Positions 1-9,602 of a stretch of DNA of 64,000 nt are shown here, in pieces (positions within the stretch are counted from its first letter, which is position 1; each line of letters opens with the position of its first letter). Location: positions 62,001-126,000 of the forward strand of contig NZ_UTVH01000010.1 of assembly GCF_900585905.1 (NCBI RefSeq), read 5' to 3'. The translations under genes and the position numbers were made by a program. Below the pieces are notes generated by a model, which was given only the letters and a program-made list of their open reading frames with translations, made no database searches and had not been told where the DNA came from. Source of the stretch: Pseudomonas viridiflava. Lineage in GTDB: Bacteria > Pseudomonadota > Gammaproteobacteria > Pseudomonadales > Pseudomonadaceae.

Positions 1-1562
1 ATCAGGCCGACACGAAATTCGCCCAAGGCGCTGGTCAACTCTTCGAATGAGGTTTCAGCGGCCTGGCAGGTCAGCTCTTCGGATTCTTCGATCAAAGTAC
101 AGACCCAATAAGCCTGCCGCCCCTCGGCACATGCCGCACGCACGCGCTCGATCACTTCGACGCGGCGGCTGTCGACCACCAGCACGGTATTGACCGGCGT
201 GCGCCCAGGCGGCAGTTCGTCGAGGATCGACGTATCCAGGTCGGCATAGGCGCTCATCGCCAGCGTGCGCGGAATCGGCGTTGCGGTCATGATCAGCTGG
301 TGCGGGCACATCAGGCCGCCGACACCTTTTTTACGCAGTGCCAGACGCTGCTGCACGCCGAAGCGGTGCTGTTCGTCAATGATCACCAGCGCCAGGTTCT
401 TGAACTTCACTTCATCCTGAAACAGCGCGTGGGTGCCCACGACCATGGGTGTACCGGTGGCAATCTGCTCAAGGGAGGCAACCCGCGCCTTGCCCTTGAG
501 CTTGCCCGCCAGCCAGGCAACATCCACACCCAGCGGTGTCAGCCAGCGCTGGAAATTGATGAAGTGTTGCTCGGCGAGGATTTCCGTGGGGGCCATCAAG
601 GCCACCTGATACCCGGCTTCCAGCGCCTGCAGCGCGGCCAGCGCCGCGACCACGGTCTTGCCCGCGCCGACATCACCCTGAATCAGCCGCAACATGGGCT
701 CGGGCTGGCTCAGGTCGTAAGCCACTTCCTTGCCGACCCGCTGCTGCGCGCCTGTGGGGGCGAACCCTAGATTGGCCAGAAATTGCTGCGGCAGCGTCTG
801 CGCCAGCGGCAGGGCCGGGGCGCGCTGTGAGCGCAGGCTTTCGCGCAGGCGTTGTTGCGACAGCTGGTGTGTCAGCAGTTCTTCGAACGCCAGCCGATGC
901 TGGGCCCAGTGATGCCCGAGGGCCAGCTCTTCGACGTCAGCGTCGGCGGGGGGGTGGTGCAGGTAGCGAATCGCGTCATCCAGTGGCGCCAGCTGATAAT
1001 CGCGCGCCAGCTCGTGGGGCAACCAGTCCGGCAGGCTCTTGGGGCCCAGCAGGGCCAGGCTCTGCTGGGTCAACTGCCGCAGGCGAGCCTGGGTCAGGCC
1101 TTCCGTGGAGGGATAGATCGGTGTCAGGGTCTGCTCGACAGGGGCGGGTTCGCTGCCGGTCAGGGCGCGGTATTCCGGGTGATAGATTTCCAGGCCCGAA
1201 GCCCCAGGGCGAGCTTCACCAAAGCAGCGAATGGAGGTGCCGCGCTTGAGGGTTTCCTTCTGTGCGTTACTGAAGTGATAAAAGCGCAGGCTCAGGCTGC
1301 CGGTGCCGTCATTGAGCCTGACCAGCAGGCTGCGGCGCTTGCCCATCACCACATCCGCGCCGCTGACCACGCCTTCGACCACTGCGTCCTGGCCAGGGCG
1401 CAACTGGCCGATGGGCACCACACGGGTGCGATCCTGATAGCGCAACGGCAGGTGAAACAGCACGTCTTGCAGGTTTTCCAGCCCCACCCTGGCCAGTTTC
1501 TCGGCCATGGCATCGCCGACGCCCTTGAGTGCGGTCACCGAGACATGGGACAACTCGCTCAT
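1..1562 (-). CDS. recG: ATP-dependent DNA helicase RecG (3' end outside window)
   Basis: RecG remodels stalled replication forks and Holliday junctions by reversing them. The first 520 codons are visible; the family is about 690 residues, so the C-terminal helicase part lies beyond base 1. The N-terminal wedge/OB region (start MSELSHVSVTALKGVG) is followed by Walker A GDVGAGKT (around 665-695) and the DEAD-box variant DEQH in IIDEQHRFG (around 360-385), the form typical of RecG. The ATG at 1562 lies 8 bp after the oxyR stop on the same strand, so the two are probably co-transcribed, as is usual in Pseudomonas. No disruption is seen in the visible part. Confidence 0.95.
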   Translation of the reverse strand, partial: MSELSHVSVTALKGVGDAMAEKLARVGLENLQDVLFHLPLRYQDRTRVVPIGQLRPGQDAVVEGVVSGADVVMGKRRSLLVRLNDGTGSLSLRFYHFSNAQKETLKRGTSIRCFGEARPGASGLEIYHPEYRALTGSEPAPVEQTLTPIYPSTEGLTQARLRQLTQQSLALLGPKSLPDWLPHELARDYQLAPLDDAIRYLHHPPADADVEELALGHHWAQHRLAFEELLTHQLSQQRLRESLRSQRAPALPLAQTLPQQFLANLGFAPTGAQQRVGKEVAYDLSQPEPMLRLIQGDVGAGKTVVAALAALQALEAGYQVALMAPTEILAEQHFINFQRWLTPLGVDVAWLAGKLKGKARVASLEQIATGTPMVVGTHALFQDEVKFKNLALVIIDEQHRFGVQQRLALRKKGVGGLMCPHQLIMTATPIPRTLAMSAYADLDTSILDELPPGRTPVNTVLVVDSRRVEVIERVRAACAEGRQAYWVCTLIEESEELTCQAAETSFEELTSALGEFRVGL

Positions 1563-1570
1563 GCCAGTGC

Positions 1571-2494
1571 TCAGCTCGCTGCGGTTTTCGGACGGGCCAC
1601 GGAGCACAGGCGCACGGAGTCGGCCAGTATTTCGATCGCTTTAGGCCGCGGGAAGCTGGCGCGCCAGGCAATCGCCACGGTACGAAACGGCACCGGCGGG
1701 GTCAGCGGACGCACCTCAATGACGCCAGGGGCATAGTGATGACTGTCTACTGCCGACATGGGCAGGATCGAAATGCCGAGCCCTGACGCCACCATGTGGC
1801 GAATGGTTTCCAGGGAGCTGGATTCCACTGTGGTGTGCTTGGCGCCTTCGCTGCCTTTGGTCAGCGTCGGGCAGGCTTCAAGTACCTGATCGCGGAAGCA
1901 ATGGCCTTCACCCAGCAACAGCAGGCTCTTGTCGTTAAGCGCCGATGCATCAATGGATGCCTTGCGCGTCCACGGGTGATCCGCCGGCATCAGCACATAG
2001 AAGGGCTCATCGTAGAGCTGCAGGGTCAGTACATCGGCTTCGTTGAACGGCAGGGCAATGATGATTGCATCCAGCTCGCCATTGCGCAGCTTGTCGCGCA
2101 GCACATGGGTGAAGTTTTCTTCGATGTATAACGGCATCTGCGGCGCAACCCGATGCAGTTGCGGGATCAGGTGCGGGAAAAGGTAGGGGCCGACGGTATA
2201 AATGGCACCGACTTTAAGCGGCGCCGTCAGCTGGTTTTTACCCGCCTGCGCCAGCTCGCGAATGCCCTGGGCCTGTTCGAGCACTTTCTGCGCCTGAGCG
2301 ACGATGCCTTCACCGACCGGGGTGAGACGCACGGCACTCTTGCTGCGCTCGAAAATGAGCACACCCAGTTCGTCTTCAAGCTTTTTCACGCCTACCGACA
2401 AGGTCGGCTGGCTGACATGACAGCGTTCAGCGGCGTGGCCGAAGTGCTGTTCCTGGGCGAGGGTCACGATGTAGCGCAATTCAGTAAGGGTCAT
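1571..2494 (-). CDS. oxyR: Hydrogen peroxide-sensing LysR regulator OxyR
   Basis: OxyR activates antioxidant genes (catalase, alkyl hydroperoxide reductase) when peroxide oxidises a cysteine pair. The 307-aa protein has an N-terminal LysR winged helix (about residues 1-60) and a substrate-binding-like domain. The redox pair is present at the canonical numbering, Cys199 and Cys208, within GEGHCFRDQVLEAC. Length and residues match functional OxyR. It lies directly upstream of recG on the same strand; the 91-bp gap to tonB should hold its promoter. Confidence 0.96.
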   Translation of the reverse strand: MTLTELRYIVTLAQEQHFGHAAERCHVSQPTLSVGVKKLEDELGVLIFERSKSAVRLTPVGEGIVAQAQKVLEQAQGIRELAQAGKNQLTAPLKVGAIYTVGPYLFPHLIPQLHRVAPQMPLYIEENFTHVLRDKLRNGELDAIIIALPFNEADVLTLQLYDEPFYVLMPADHPWTRKASIDASALNDKSLLLLGEGHCFRDQVLEACPTLTKGSEGAKHTTVESSSLETIRHMVASGLGISILPMSAVDSHHYAPGVIEVRPLTPPVPFRTVAIAWRASFPRPKAIEILADSVRLCSVARPKTAAS

Positions 2495-2585
2495 AACGTG
2501 CGTCCATTAAGTTGCGGCCCCAGCATAGCGGCTGCAATCGATAGACGCACGTTATCAAGCGACTGCCTTGTATCAAAATTGCGCG

Positions 2586-3332
2586 TTAACGTCGGTCCAG
2601 CGAATAAACGAACGGCGCGAGAATCTCGATGGTGCCGTTATTGAGTGTTTCCGCTGGCGGTTTGGGCAGTGGCTGGGCGCGGCGAATCATCTCCATCGTT
2701 GCCCGATCCAGCGCTGGAACCCCCGAGCTGTTGGCGATGGAATACGACACGACGTTGCCGTCGGCATCGACCACGAAGCGCAGGCGACTAACCCCCTGCA
2801 TGCCGCGACGGCGTGCCTCCTCCGGGTACTTCTTGTATTTGGCCAGGTGCCGCAACAGGTCGCCCTGCCAGCTGGGCAGTGCATTGCTCGGTGGGGACGG
2901 CGGGCTCGGCGGCGTCGGCGCAGCTGATTTCTCGACCTTGGCGGTGGTGGGCGGCGTGTCCACCGGTTTCTCCTCGGCTGGCAGCTCCTTGGGCGGCTCA
3001 GGCTTTTTCACCGGCTTGGGCGGCACCGGTTTGGGCTTGGGCTTGACCACCGGTTTGGGCACAGCGATTTCTGCTTTTTCGACTTCCGCCACCTTGGGCA
3101 CCGGCAACTCTTCCTCGGGTGCAGGAGGTTGCGGGGGCTGGACGACTTGCGGTGGCGGCGGTGGCGCAGGTTCCGGCTCCGGCGCCAGCTCTACCATCAT
3201 CGCGGCGGGTGGCAGCTCGATGGGCTGGCGCGTAGGCCAGTTGAGAGCGACCACAATCGCCACGGCGTGCACGGCCAGCACCAGCAACAGACTACCGCCA
3301 TAGCGCGTCAGTTTTTGGCGCACACTGATCAT
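2586..3332 (-). CDS. tonB: Energy transducer TonB
   Basis: TonB spans the periplasm and passes proton-motive energy from ExbB/ExbD to outer-membrane siderophore and other receptors. The 248-aa protein has one N-terminal membrane anchor (about residues 13-32), a long Pro-rich/Lys-rich periplasmic spacer (residues about 40-150, many PKP/PPP runs), and a C-terminal TonB domain with the YPEEARRRGMQG motif (around 168-180). Its ATG overlaps the exbD stop by 4 bp (ATGA), so translation is likely coupled in an exbB-exbD-tonB operon. Confidence 0.95.
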   Translation of the reverse strand: MISVRQKLTRYGGSLLLVLAVHAVAIVVALNWPTRQPIELPPAAMMVELAPEPEPAPPPPPQVVQPPQPPAPEEELPVPKVAEVEKAEIAVPKPVVKPKPKPVPPKPVKKPEPPKELPAEEKPVDTPPTTAKVEKSAAPTPPSPPSPPSNALPSWQGDLLRHLAKYKKYPEEARRRGMQGVSRLRFVVDADGNVVSYSIANSSGVPALDRATMEMIRRAQPLPKPPAETLNNGTIEILAPFVYSLDRR

Positions 3333-3754
3333 TGCTTACCAACCGTCTCTAGACCCACCAGCCCGACCTTGAGGTAACCGGCACCACGCAGCGCATTCAT
3401 GACTTCCATCAGATCGCCGTAATCGACGCCTTTGTCGGCCTGGAAGAAAATCGTGGTGTCCTTCTTGCCTTGTGTCCTGGCATCGAGGATCTGCCCCAGC
3501 TGCTCGCGTGCCACCTTGTCATCACCCAGGTACAGGCTCTGATCCGCCTTGACGCTGAGGAACACTGGTTTTTCCGGGCGAGGTTGAGGTTTGGCTGTGG
3601 ACGCCGGGAGGTCGACCTTGATATCCACAGTGGCCAATGGCGCGGCCACCATGAAGATGATCAGCAGTACCAGCATGACGTCGATGAACGGCGTGACGTT
3701 GATTTCGTGGTTTTCGACGAGATCGTCGTCGCCTTCTTTCAGATGCATGCCCAA
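3329..3754 (-). CDS. exbD: TonB-system biopolymer transport protein ExbD
   Basis: ExbD is the ion-channel partner of ExbB, anchored in the inner membrane. The 141-aa protein has a cytoplasmic N-terminus, one transmembrane helix starting in INVTPFIDVMLVLLIIF with the conserved membrane aspartate (residue about 25) needed for proton use, and a periplasmic domain. It starts 3 bp after the exbB stop and overlaps tonB by 4 bp. The GDYGDL and LKVGLVG portions of the C-terminal domain are intact. Confidence 0.95.
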   Translation of the reverse strand: MGMHLKEGDDDLVENHEINVTPFIDVMLVLLIIFMVAAPLATVDIKVDLPASTAKPQPRPEKPVFLSVKADQSLYLGDDKVAREQLGQILDARTQGKKDTTIFFQADKGVDYGDLMEVMNALRGAGYLKVGLVGLETVGKQ

Positions 3755-3757
3755 GGT

Positions 3758-4711
3758 TCAGCCCACCTTGACCATGTGTGGCGACGGGTCGCGGTCGGCA
3801 GTCGGCTGGTGATCCAGATCCCGGCTGACCAGCAGCAGAACGTGCGCTGACGCGTCTGATACCTGTGCCTTGTAACCGGCGATGGAGCGGGCAAAGACGT
3901 TATAGATGACCACGGCAGGAATTGCCGCAACCAGGCCCAGCGCTGTCGCCAGCAGGGCTTCGGCGATACCCGGCGCCACCACCGCAAGGTTGGTGGTCTG
4001 GGTTTTGGCAATGCCGATGAAGCTGTTCATGATCCCCCACACGGTGCCGAACAGGCCCACGAAGGGTGCTGTTGAACCGATGGTGGCCAGCACGCCGGTG
4101 CCCGCACTCATGTTGCGACCACAGGCTGCCACGAGCCGCTCCAGGCGGAAGCTGACACGTTCCTTGATGCCTTCGCGCTCGCGGCTGTTGACCGACAGGT
4201 GCATTTCTTCCATCGCGTCATGCACCAGCAGATTGGCCAGCGTGCCTTCCTTGCCCGCGCTGGCACTGGCTTCGGCCAGAGTGCGAGCCTTTTTCAGGTC
4301 GGCGATTTCAGTGCGCAGACGGCGCTTGGCGCCCAGCAGCTCGAACCCTTTGGCGATCCAGATGGTCCAGGTAATGACGGAAGCAATGGCCAGCCCGATC
4401 ATGACAGCCTTAACCACGATGTCGGCGTTCTGGTACATGCCCCAGGGTGACAGGTCGTGAGACATGCCCAGGCTGTTATCCTCAGGCGCCAGGGCAGCAG
4501 GGTCGACGCTATTCTGGGCAGCAGGTGCGCCGGTTTCGGTAGCGGGCGCGGTGGCTGACGCCGAGTTGGCGGCGGGCGTGGCGGGTGCGGTTTGACCGGC
4601 GAAGGCGGCAGGCGTCAGCATCAGGCTCAACAGCAAGGCTGCGACAGCCTTCCATGCGCGTGACGCAGGGGTTAGCCGGGTTGGCGAAGCGGGGGTATTT
4701 GTACATGTCAT
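3758..4711 (-). CDS. exbB: TonB-system proton channel ExbB with long periplasmic extension
   Basis: ExbB forms the pentameric proton channel that drives TonB. The start at 4711 (MTCTNTPASPTR) is chosen because a signal-peptide-like segment (AVAALLLSLMLTPAAFAG) follows; an upstream in-frame ATG at 4768 is possible but neither start has a strong ribosome site. After an Ala/Pro/Thr-rich periplasmic extension (about 60 residues, common in Pseudomonas ExbB) come three membrane segments and the MotA/TolQ/ExbB signature (GLFGTVWGIMNSF, then GIAEALLATALGLVAAIPAV). First gene of exbB-exbD-tonB. Confidence 0.93.
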   Translation of the reverse strand: MTCTNTPASPTRLTPASRAWKAVAALLLSLMLTPAAFAGQTAPATPAANSASATAPATETGAPAAQNSVDPAALAPEDNSLGMSHDLSPWGMYQNADIVVKAVMIGLAIASVITWTIWIAKGFELLGAKRRLRTEIADLKKARTLAEASASAGKEGTLANLLVHDAMEEMHLSVNSREREGIKERVSFRLERLVAACGRNMSAGTGVLATIGSTAPFVGLFGTVWGIMNSFIGIAKTQTTNLAVVAPGIAEALLATALGLVAAIPAVVIYNVFARSIAGYKAQVSDASAHVLLLVSRDLDHQPTADRDPSPHMVKVG

Positions 4712-4803
4712 GCTGGCCGGACCTGAATGATGAAAATAGGAATCGTACTGCTGCGTCGCACGAAGCATCTGACGGCAGGAGTAAACAAAAGGGCCGTCAT
4801 TAT

Positions 4804-4818
4804 TGCAAATAATTCTTG
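4804..4818 (-). promoter_or_regulatory. Possible Fur box in the exbB-exbD-tonB promoter
   Basis: The sequence TGCAAATAATTCTTG lies about 90 bp upstream of exbB and matches the 7-1-7 Fur consensus (TGATAATnATTATCA) at roughly 9 of 14 positions. Iron repression of TonB systems is well established in Pseudomonas, which makes the location sensible. The site is imperfect, so this remains inference. Confidence 0.4.
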
Positions 4819-4919
4819 TTAACTAAAGTAATAATGTAACTCTTTGAGTGCGAAACCCGCCGTAGCGCCTGCTTTTACCGGTTGCGCGCACGCGAATGAC
4901 TTTTTTATGGAGACACGCC

Positions 4920-5786
4920 ATGTCTGCTCCTTGTGTTCTGATCGCCGGCTGTGGCGACGTTGGCAGCCGCCTGGCGCTGCAGTTGCTGCCGCTTGGCTGG
5001 ACGGTCCACGGCCTGCGTCGTGACATTTCAAAGCTGCCTGCTGGCGTGGCCGGGGTGGCAGGTGATCTGTTTGCCGCGCCGGTGCCCTCGGGCTGGCCAG
5101 CAGACGCCATCGATTATCTGGTGTATTGCGCCACACCTTCGCAGCGCGACGAAGCTGGCTATCACGCAGCCTACGTCGAAGGCTTGCAGCATGTGCTGGG
5201 CTGGATGAAGGCGCGGGGGCAACAGCCCAAACGGATCGTTTTCGTCTCCAGCAGCAGCGTTTACGGGCAGCAAAATGGCGAATGGGTGGACGAGACTTCG
5301 CCGACCGAAACCGATGCTTTTTCCGGCAGAATCATGCTGGAGGCCGAAAACGTCGCGCTGCACAGTGGGCTGCCTGCCACCATCGTGCGCCTGACGGGAA
5401 TCTACGGTCCTGGCCGCAACGATCTGGCGAACCGGGTGCGCCAGGGCTACAGCGTCGCCAGCGAACCGCCGCTGTATGGCAACCGCATTCATTCCGAAGA
5501 TGCGGCAGGGCTCTTGGCGTACCTGCTCAAAGCCGACGCCGACGGCAGGGCGCTGCAGGATTGCTACCTGGGCGTTGACGACGATCCGGCGCCATTGGCG
5601 CAGGTGGTGGACTGGATGCGCGAGTACATGGGCGTCACGCAATGGACCGAAAGCGCCAGCCTGCGCCGTTCCGGCAGCAAACGCTGCAGCAACGCCCGCG
5701 CCAGGGCGCTGGGCTGGGCACCGCGTTTCGTGAGTTACAGAGAAGGTTACCAAGCACTGCTCGGCCCCCAGCCAGGCGCGCATTGA
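4920..5786 (+). CDS. NAD-dependent epimerase/dehydratase (YeeZ-like SDR)
   Basis: An extended short-chain dehydrogenase-like protein of 288 residues. The N-terminal Rossmann motif is GCGDVGSRLA (a GxGxxG form) and a FVSSSSVYG segment lies near residue 110, as in the YeeZ group of nucleotide-sugar epimerase-like proteins; substrate unknown. The start at 4920 is preferred over an upstream ATG at 4896 because GGAG at 4909-4912 sits at the right distance. Transcribed divergently from exbB and convergent with the next gene. Confidence 0.85.
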   Translation: MSAPCVLIAGCGDVGSRLALQLLPLGWTVHGLRRDISKLPAGVAGVAGDLFAAPVPSGWPADAIDYLVYCATPSQRDEAGYHAAYVEGLQHVLGWMKARGQQPKRIVFVSSSSVYGQQNGEWVDETSPTETDAFSGRIMLEAENVALHSGLPATIVRLTGIYGPGRNDLANRVRQGYSVASEPPLYGNRIHSEDAAGLLAYLLKADADGRALQDCYLGVDDDPAPLAQVVDWMREYMGVTQWTESASLRRSGSKRCSNARARALGWAPRFVSYREGYQALLGPQPGAH

Positions 5787-5849
5787 TGAAAGCCATTTCA
5801 GCCGGGCAGGCGGCGGGCCAGGCCATACGCGTGCTCGACGGCGCCAGCC

Positions 5850-6599
5850 TCAACCCAGCGGATTGAATCCGTCACCCGCCGAGCAGAAACGCTGTTCGAT
5901 GGCCTGGCTGGCGTCGCTGCCTTGCTGGCTGCGGCGGGTGCCCCACTCGCGGCATTTTTCGCGGAAATAGACCTTCGCGCCTTTGCGGCACTCGCGGTAT
6001 TCAATCGAGCCACGACGGTAGTTGGCGCAGACGCTGCCGCCTTCGATGCGATTGTCGGTAATGCTCCATTGCGCCGCATAGGTCCGTTTGCCATCCCACT
6101 GCCAGACTGTCGCCCGCTCCACGTTGGGCGCCTCGGCGCGACGGCCACGGGCGGGTTGCTGCTGCCCGGCTTTGTACCTGGCCATGTACGAGGCGCTGAC
6201 CATGGCCTGCGCCCTTGAGTCTTCAGCAGCGCGAGGAAAGTGGCCATAGCGGCAGGTGGCAACTGCCTCGTCGATGATGTTGTCGGGCTTGATGCAATCG
6301 GCCAGCGGTTTTGGCGTCGACAGGGCGTCTGCGGTGTAGATCGGCGGGACGGGATTCGACCCAGGCTGAGGCAGGCTCGCCAGCGGCGTTTCGAGCGGCA
6401 ACGCAGCATCGTTGCCCAGCAGACCATTGAGCAGCAGCGACCCGTAGACCGCGGCGGCAATGATGACCAGCAGTGCCAGCGCGTTCACATAAGCTCGCAA
6501 CGGCGTATGACCTGGGCGAACGAACGGCCTGTCATCTTCATCGGCGTGCAGCACCCCGGTGTCGAGGCTGGGCGTGGTGCGCGGTCGAGTGCGGTTCAT
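5850..6599 (-). CDS. Conserved hypothetical single-pass membrane protein
   Basis: A 249-aa protein of unknown function. The N-terminal 35 residues are polar, followed by one membrane helix (AYVNALALLVIIAAAVYGSLLL, about residues 36-57), then a periplasmic domain with several cysteines (DCIKPD, TCRYG, SVCANYRRG, YRECRKG, EKCREWG, RFCSAG) that may form disulfides. The start at 6599 is taken because AAGGATGAAGCC precedes it; a longer in-frame reading to 6749 lacks a ribosome site and looks non-coding. Confidence 0.7.
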   Translation of the reverse strand: MNRTRPRTTPSLDTGVLHADEDDRPFVRPGHTPLRAYVNALALLVIIAAAVYGSLLLNGLLGNDAALPLETPLASLPQPGSNPVPPIYTADALSTPKPLADCIKPDNIIDEAVATCRYGHFPRAAEDSRAQAMVSASYMARYKAGQQQPARGRRAEAPNVERATVWQWDGKRTYAAQWSITDNRIEGGSVCANYRRGSIEYRECRKGAKVYFREKCREWGTRRSQQGSDASQAIEQRFCSAGDGFNPLG

Positions 6600-6850
6600 G
6601 GCTTCATCCTTGAAGTGTGCTGAGTATCCAGCCGGTGAGTGGTGGCAAGGGTAAGCGGGATCAAGCGGCATCGCCAGCGTCGCGGACCCGGCTCGCCAAT
6701 ACGTTGGCTGCTGCAGTATCCGGCTTCGGAGCCCGGGCTGGCGTTTCACCGGGGCCGCGCCAGGGTTCTATAGCTTCTGCGGATAGACCGCCATCGCGGG
6801 CGTCGTTACCTCCATGCGCTCCTGCACGGGGTGCGCAACAGGCGCATGAC

Positions 6851-8110
6851 CTACCCCAACGTATTTTTCTTGATCTTGCCGTCCTGCATGATCATCGCCA
6901 GGTGTTCGCCCTGGCCCACCAGGCAGTCGATGGTCTCCAGGGGGTTGCCGTCGACCACTAGCAGGTCGGCGATGGCGCCCGGGGTGATGCAACCCAGCTG
7001 GCCTTCGCGCTGGAGGATTTTGGCGGCCACGGTGGTGGCGCTGCGCAAGGCGGCGAGGTTGCCGAGGACTTCGGCGCGGATCTGCAGTTCGTGGCTCTGG
7101 TATTGATGCATGTCGCCCAGCAGGTCCGAGCCGTAGCCCATTTCCACGCCAGCCTCGGCAAACAGTTTCAGGGCGTTGCGCCCGGCCAGGCGCACGTCTT
7201 CGATCTTCGCCACGGACTCCGGCGGCAGGCCTGATGCGGCGCCGTGTTTGGCGAGCATTTCGTAGGTCACTTGTGTGGGCACCGCGAAGGCGCCTTTTTC
7301 GGCCATCAGTTTCGCCGTATCGGCGTCTACCAGATTGCCGTGCTCGATGGTGCGCACGCCGCATTCCACGGCGCGGCGAATCGCCCGGGCGGTGTAGGCG
7401 TGGGCCATGACGTAAGTGTTGGCCGCTTCGGCTTCGTCGACGATGGCGCGAATTTCAGCCTCGCTGTACTGCGTGTTGGCGATGGGGTCGGTGGGTGACG
7501 AGACGCCGCCGGAGGCCATGATCTTGATCTGGTTGGCGCCTTGCTGCAGTTCTTCGCGCACCGCCAGGCGCACGTTGTCGACGCCATCCACCACGCGGGC
7601 GATGGCCCCCGCGCGGAAGCAGCAGGAGCAGGGTTCGCTCAACAGCAAGTCGCCGCGGGCGCGCATGTCGCCATGGCCGCCGGTTTGCGACAGCGCCTTG
7701 CCTGCAGCGAAAATGCGCGGGCCGGGCACCAGCCCCAGCGCGATGGAACGGGCCAGGGCCCAGTCAGCGCCCCCTGCATCGCGCACCGTAGTGAAGCCGC
7801 GATTGAGCATCGCCTCAAGAATCGGCAACGCGCGGTACATGATGATGGCGTTGGGCTGCAGGGCGTTCATGCCCAGGTTGGCGTTGGACGCCAGGACATG
7901 CACGTGGCAATCGATCAGGCCCGGCATCAGCGTACGTCCGGCGAGGTCGATGACCTGCGCACCTGCAGCATCGGCGCTGCCGGTGGGGCCGACGGCGCTG
8001 ATCCGATCGCCTTCGACCACCACTTCCAGGCCCGCCAGCAGTTCGCCTTTGTCCAGGTCCAACAGGTGGCCGTTGCGCAGGATCAGACGACGTGTTTTTT
8101 CAGTACTCAT
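6851..8110 (-). CDS. Metal-dependent amidohydrolase (Xaa-Pro dipeptidase/imidazolonepropionase-like)
   Basis: A 419-aa TIM-barrel amidohydrolase. The metal-binding motif DCHVHV follows the MPGLID segment; KIMASGGVSSPTD carries the family's catalytic lysine region; later histidines lie in VMAHAYTARAI and TIEHGNLVD; the metal aspartate region is MGYGSDLLGD. These fit the subgroup annotated as Xaa-Pro dipeptidases and related hydrolases, but the substrate cannot be read. Its ATG overlaps the stop of the upstream MFS transporter by 4 bp, so the pair probably imports and cleaves one compound. Confidence 0.85.
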   Translation of the reverse strand: MSTEKTRRLILRNGHLLDLDKGELLAGLEVVVEGDRISAVGPTGSADAAGAQVIDLAGRTLMPGLIDCHVHVLASNANLGMNALQPNAIIMYRALPILEAMLNRGFTTVRDAGGADWALARSIALGLVPGPRIFAAGKALSQTGGHGDMRARGDLLLSEPCSCCFRAGAIARVVDGVDNVRLAVREELQQGANQIKIMASGGVSSPTDPIANTQYSEAEIRAIVDEAEAANTYVMAHAYTARAIRRAVECGVRTIEHGNLVDADTAKLMAEKGAFAVPTQVTYEMLAKHGAASGLPPESVAKIEDVRLAGRNALKLFAEAGVEMGYGSDLLGDMHQYQSHELQIRAEVLGNLAALRSATTVAAKILQREGQLGCITPGAIADLLVVDGNPLETIDCLVGQGEHLAMIMQDGKIKKNTLG

Positions 8111-9420
8111 TGCAAGGCTGCTCCTGTGTAGGCGGCGTCGGGTTGGCGATTGCGATCGCGATACAGCAGTGCGCCGCAGCCGCTGACGGCCGCCGCGAAC
8201 ATGATGTAGAACGCTGGCGCAACGTTGCTGCCGGTATTGGCAATCAGCCAGGTGATGGTGAAGGTGGCGAAGCCGCCGAAAATGGTCACCGCAAAGTTGT
8301 AGGCCACCGACAGGCCGGTGGACAGCACGTGGGTCGGCAACAGCTCACTGAACGCGGCGAGGATCGAGCCGATGTAACCGGCGATCAGCACGCCCATGAC
8401 CACTTCGAAAATCAGCAGTGAAGCCAGCCCCGGCATCTGGTTGATGAGCAGAAACATGGGGTAGGCGGCAAGGAAAATGGCGACCGCCGAACCCAGCAGC
8501 CAGGGGCGGCGGCCAGTTTTATCGGCGAGCATGCCGACAATCGGGGTGGCGACGATCAGCACGGCGCCGCCCATCATCCCGGCGCAAAAGCCGATCCAGC
8601 TGGGCAGGCCGAGCACGCGGGTGGAGTAAGACGGAATGTAGAAAAGAATCGCGTAGGTGCACACCGTCCACAGCACAACCAGAGAAAAGCTGATCAGGGT
8701 TTCACGCGGGTAGGTGCGCACCACTTCGCGCAATGGCGATTCACTGGTTTTGGCCCCGGCGTACACCGGCGTTTCGTCGATGCGGCTGCGGATGTAGAAA
8801 CCCACGGGGCCGATGAGCGTGCCAATGATGAACGGAATGCGCCAGCCCCAGCTTTCCAGTTGCGCCTGGGTCAGGTAGCTCGACAGCGCCGCACCCAGAG
8901 CTGAGCCCAGGAGCACGGCAACGCCGATGCTGGCTTGAATCCAGCTGGAGTAGAACGCCTTTTTGCCAGGCGGCGCGTGCTCGGTGAGGAACGCCGTGGC
9001 GCTGCCCATTTCACCGCCAGCGGAGAACCCCTGCAGCAGCCGCGCCAGGACGATGAGCACCGGCGCCAGCAGGCCGATCTGCGCGTAACCCGGTGTAATG
9101 GCGATGATCAACGTGCCCAGGGCCATCAACAGGATAGTCAGCGAGAGCGCGGCCTTGCGCCCGTGCTTGTCGCCATAGATGCCCAGCACAATGCCACCCA
9201 CCGGGCGCATGAAGAAGCCGACGCCAAACGTGGCGAGGGCGAGCAGGTAGGACGTGAGTTCACTGTCGGAGGGGAAGAATACTTTGGCGATGATCACCGA
9301 AAAGAAGCTGTAGACGGTGAAGTCGAACCACTCCAGGCCATTGCCGATGACAGTGGCGATGACGGCTTTGCGGGCGCGTTGATTGTGGGTCTCTGTCGAA
9401 CTGTTTTTTATAGCGTTCAC
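8107..9420 (-). CDS. MFS transporter, metabolite:H+ symporter (MHS) family
   Basis: A 437-aa, 12-helix transporter. Family signs are GNGLEWFDFTVYSFF at the first helix and the loop motif GDKHGRKAAL; MHS members import organic acids, betaines or shikimate with protons. GTG at 9420 is chosen because AGGAG lies 6-10 bp upstream, while the longer in-frame reading to 9576 has no comparable site. It is translationally coupled (ATGA) to the amidohydrolase at 6851-8110, suggesting it imports that enzyme's substrate. Confidence 0.88.
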   Translation of the reverse strand: MNAIKNSSTETHNQRARKAVIATVIGNGLEWFDFTVYSFFSVIIAKVFFPSDSELTSYLLALATFGVGFFMRPVGGIVLGIYGDKHGRKAALSLTILLMALGTLIIAITPGYAQIGLLAPVLIVLARLLQGFSAGGEMGSATAFLTEHAPPGKKAFYSSWIQASIGVAVLLGSALGAALSSYLTQAQLESWGWRIPFIIGTLIGPVGFYIRSRIDETPVYAGAKTSESPLREVVRTYPRETLISFSLVVLWTVCTYAILFYIPSYSTRVLGLPSWIGFCAGMMGGAVLIVATPIVGMLADKTGRRPWLLGSAVAIFLAAYPMFLLINQMPGLASLLIFEVVMGVLIAGYIGSILAAFSELLPTHVLSTGLSVAYNFAVTIFGGFATFTITWLIANTGSNVAPAFYIMFAAAVSGCGALLYRDRNRQPDAAYTGAALQ

Positions 9421-9602
9421 GTCGGACTCCTGCATGCAGATGATGCCGGGAGAAGTCCCGTGCACGTGTAGGGCAGAGAAGAGCTGTGGAACTTCGTCAG
9501 GGTCTGATGCCCTTGTGCAGCCGAGAATACGCCGGGGCGCTGGATGCGGGAAAACGCTATTTGGGAAGGTTTGCATGCGTACTGCGCATGCAGAAACGCT
9601 AG

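Noticed and set aside
300..1736. Plus-strand open frames of 140-294 codons opposite recG and oxyR
   Set aside because: They are antisense to two well-supported genes, have no ribosome sites and show the Arg/Gln/His-rich composition of shadow frames in high-GC DNA.
2629..3303. 224-codon glycine-rich plus-strand frame
   Set aside because: Mirror of the proline-rich spacer of tonB; composition is explained by the antisense of Pro codons.
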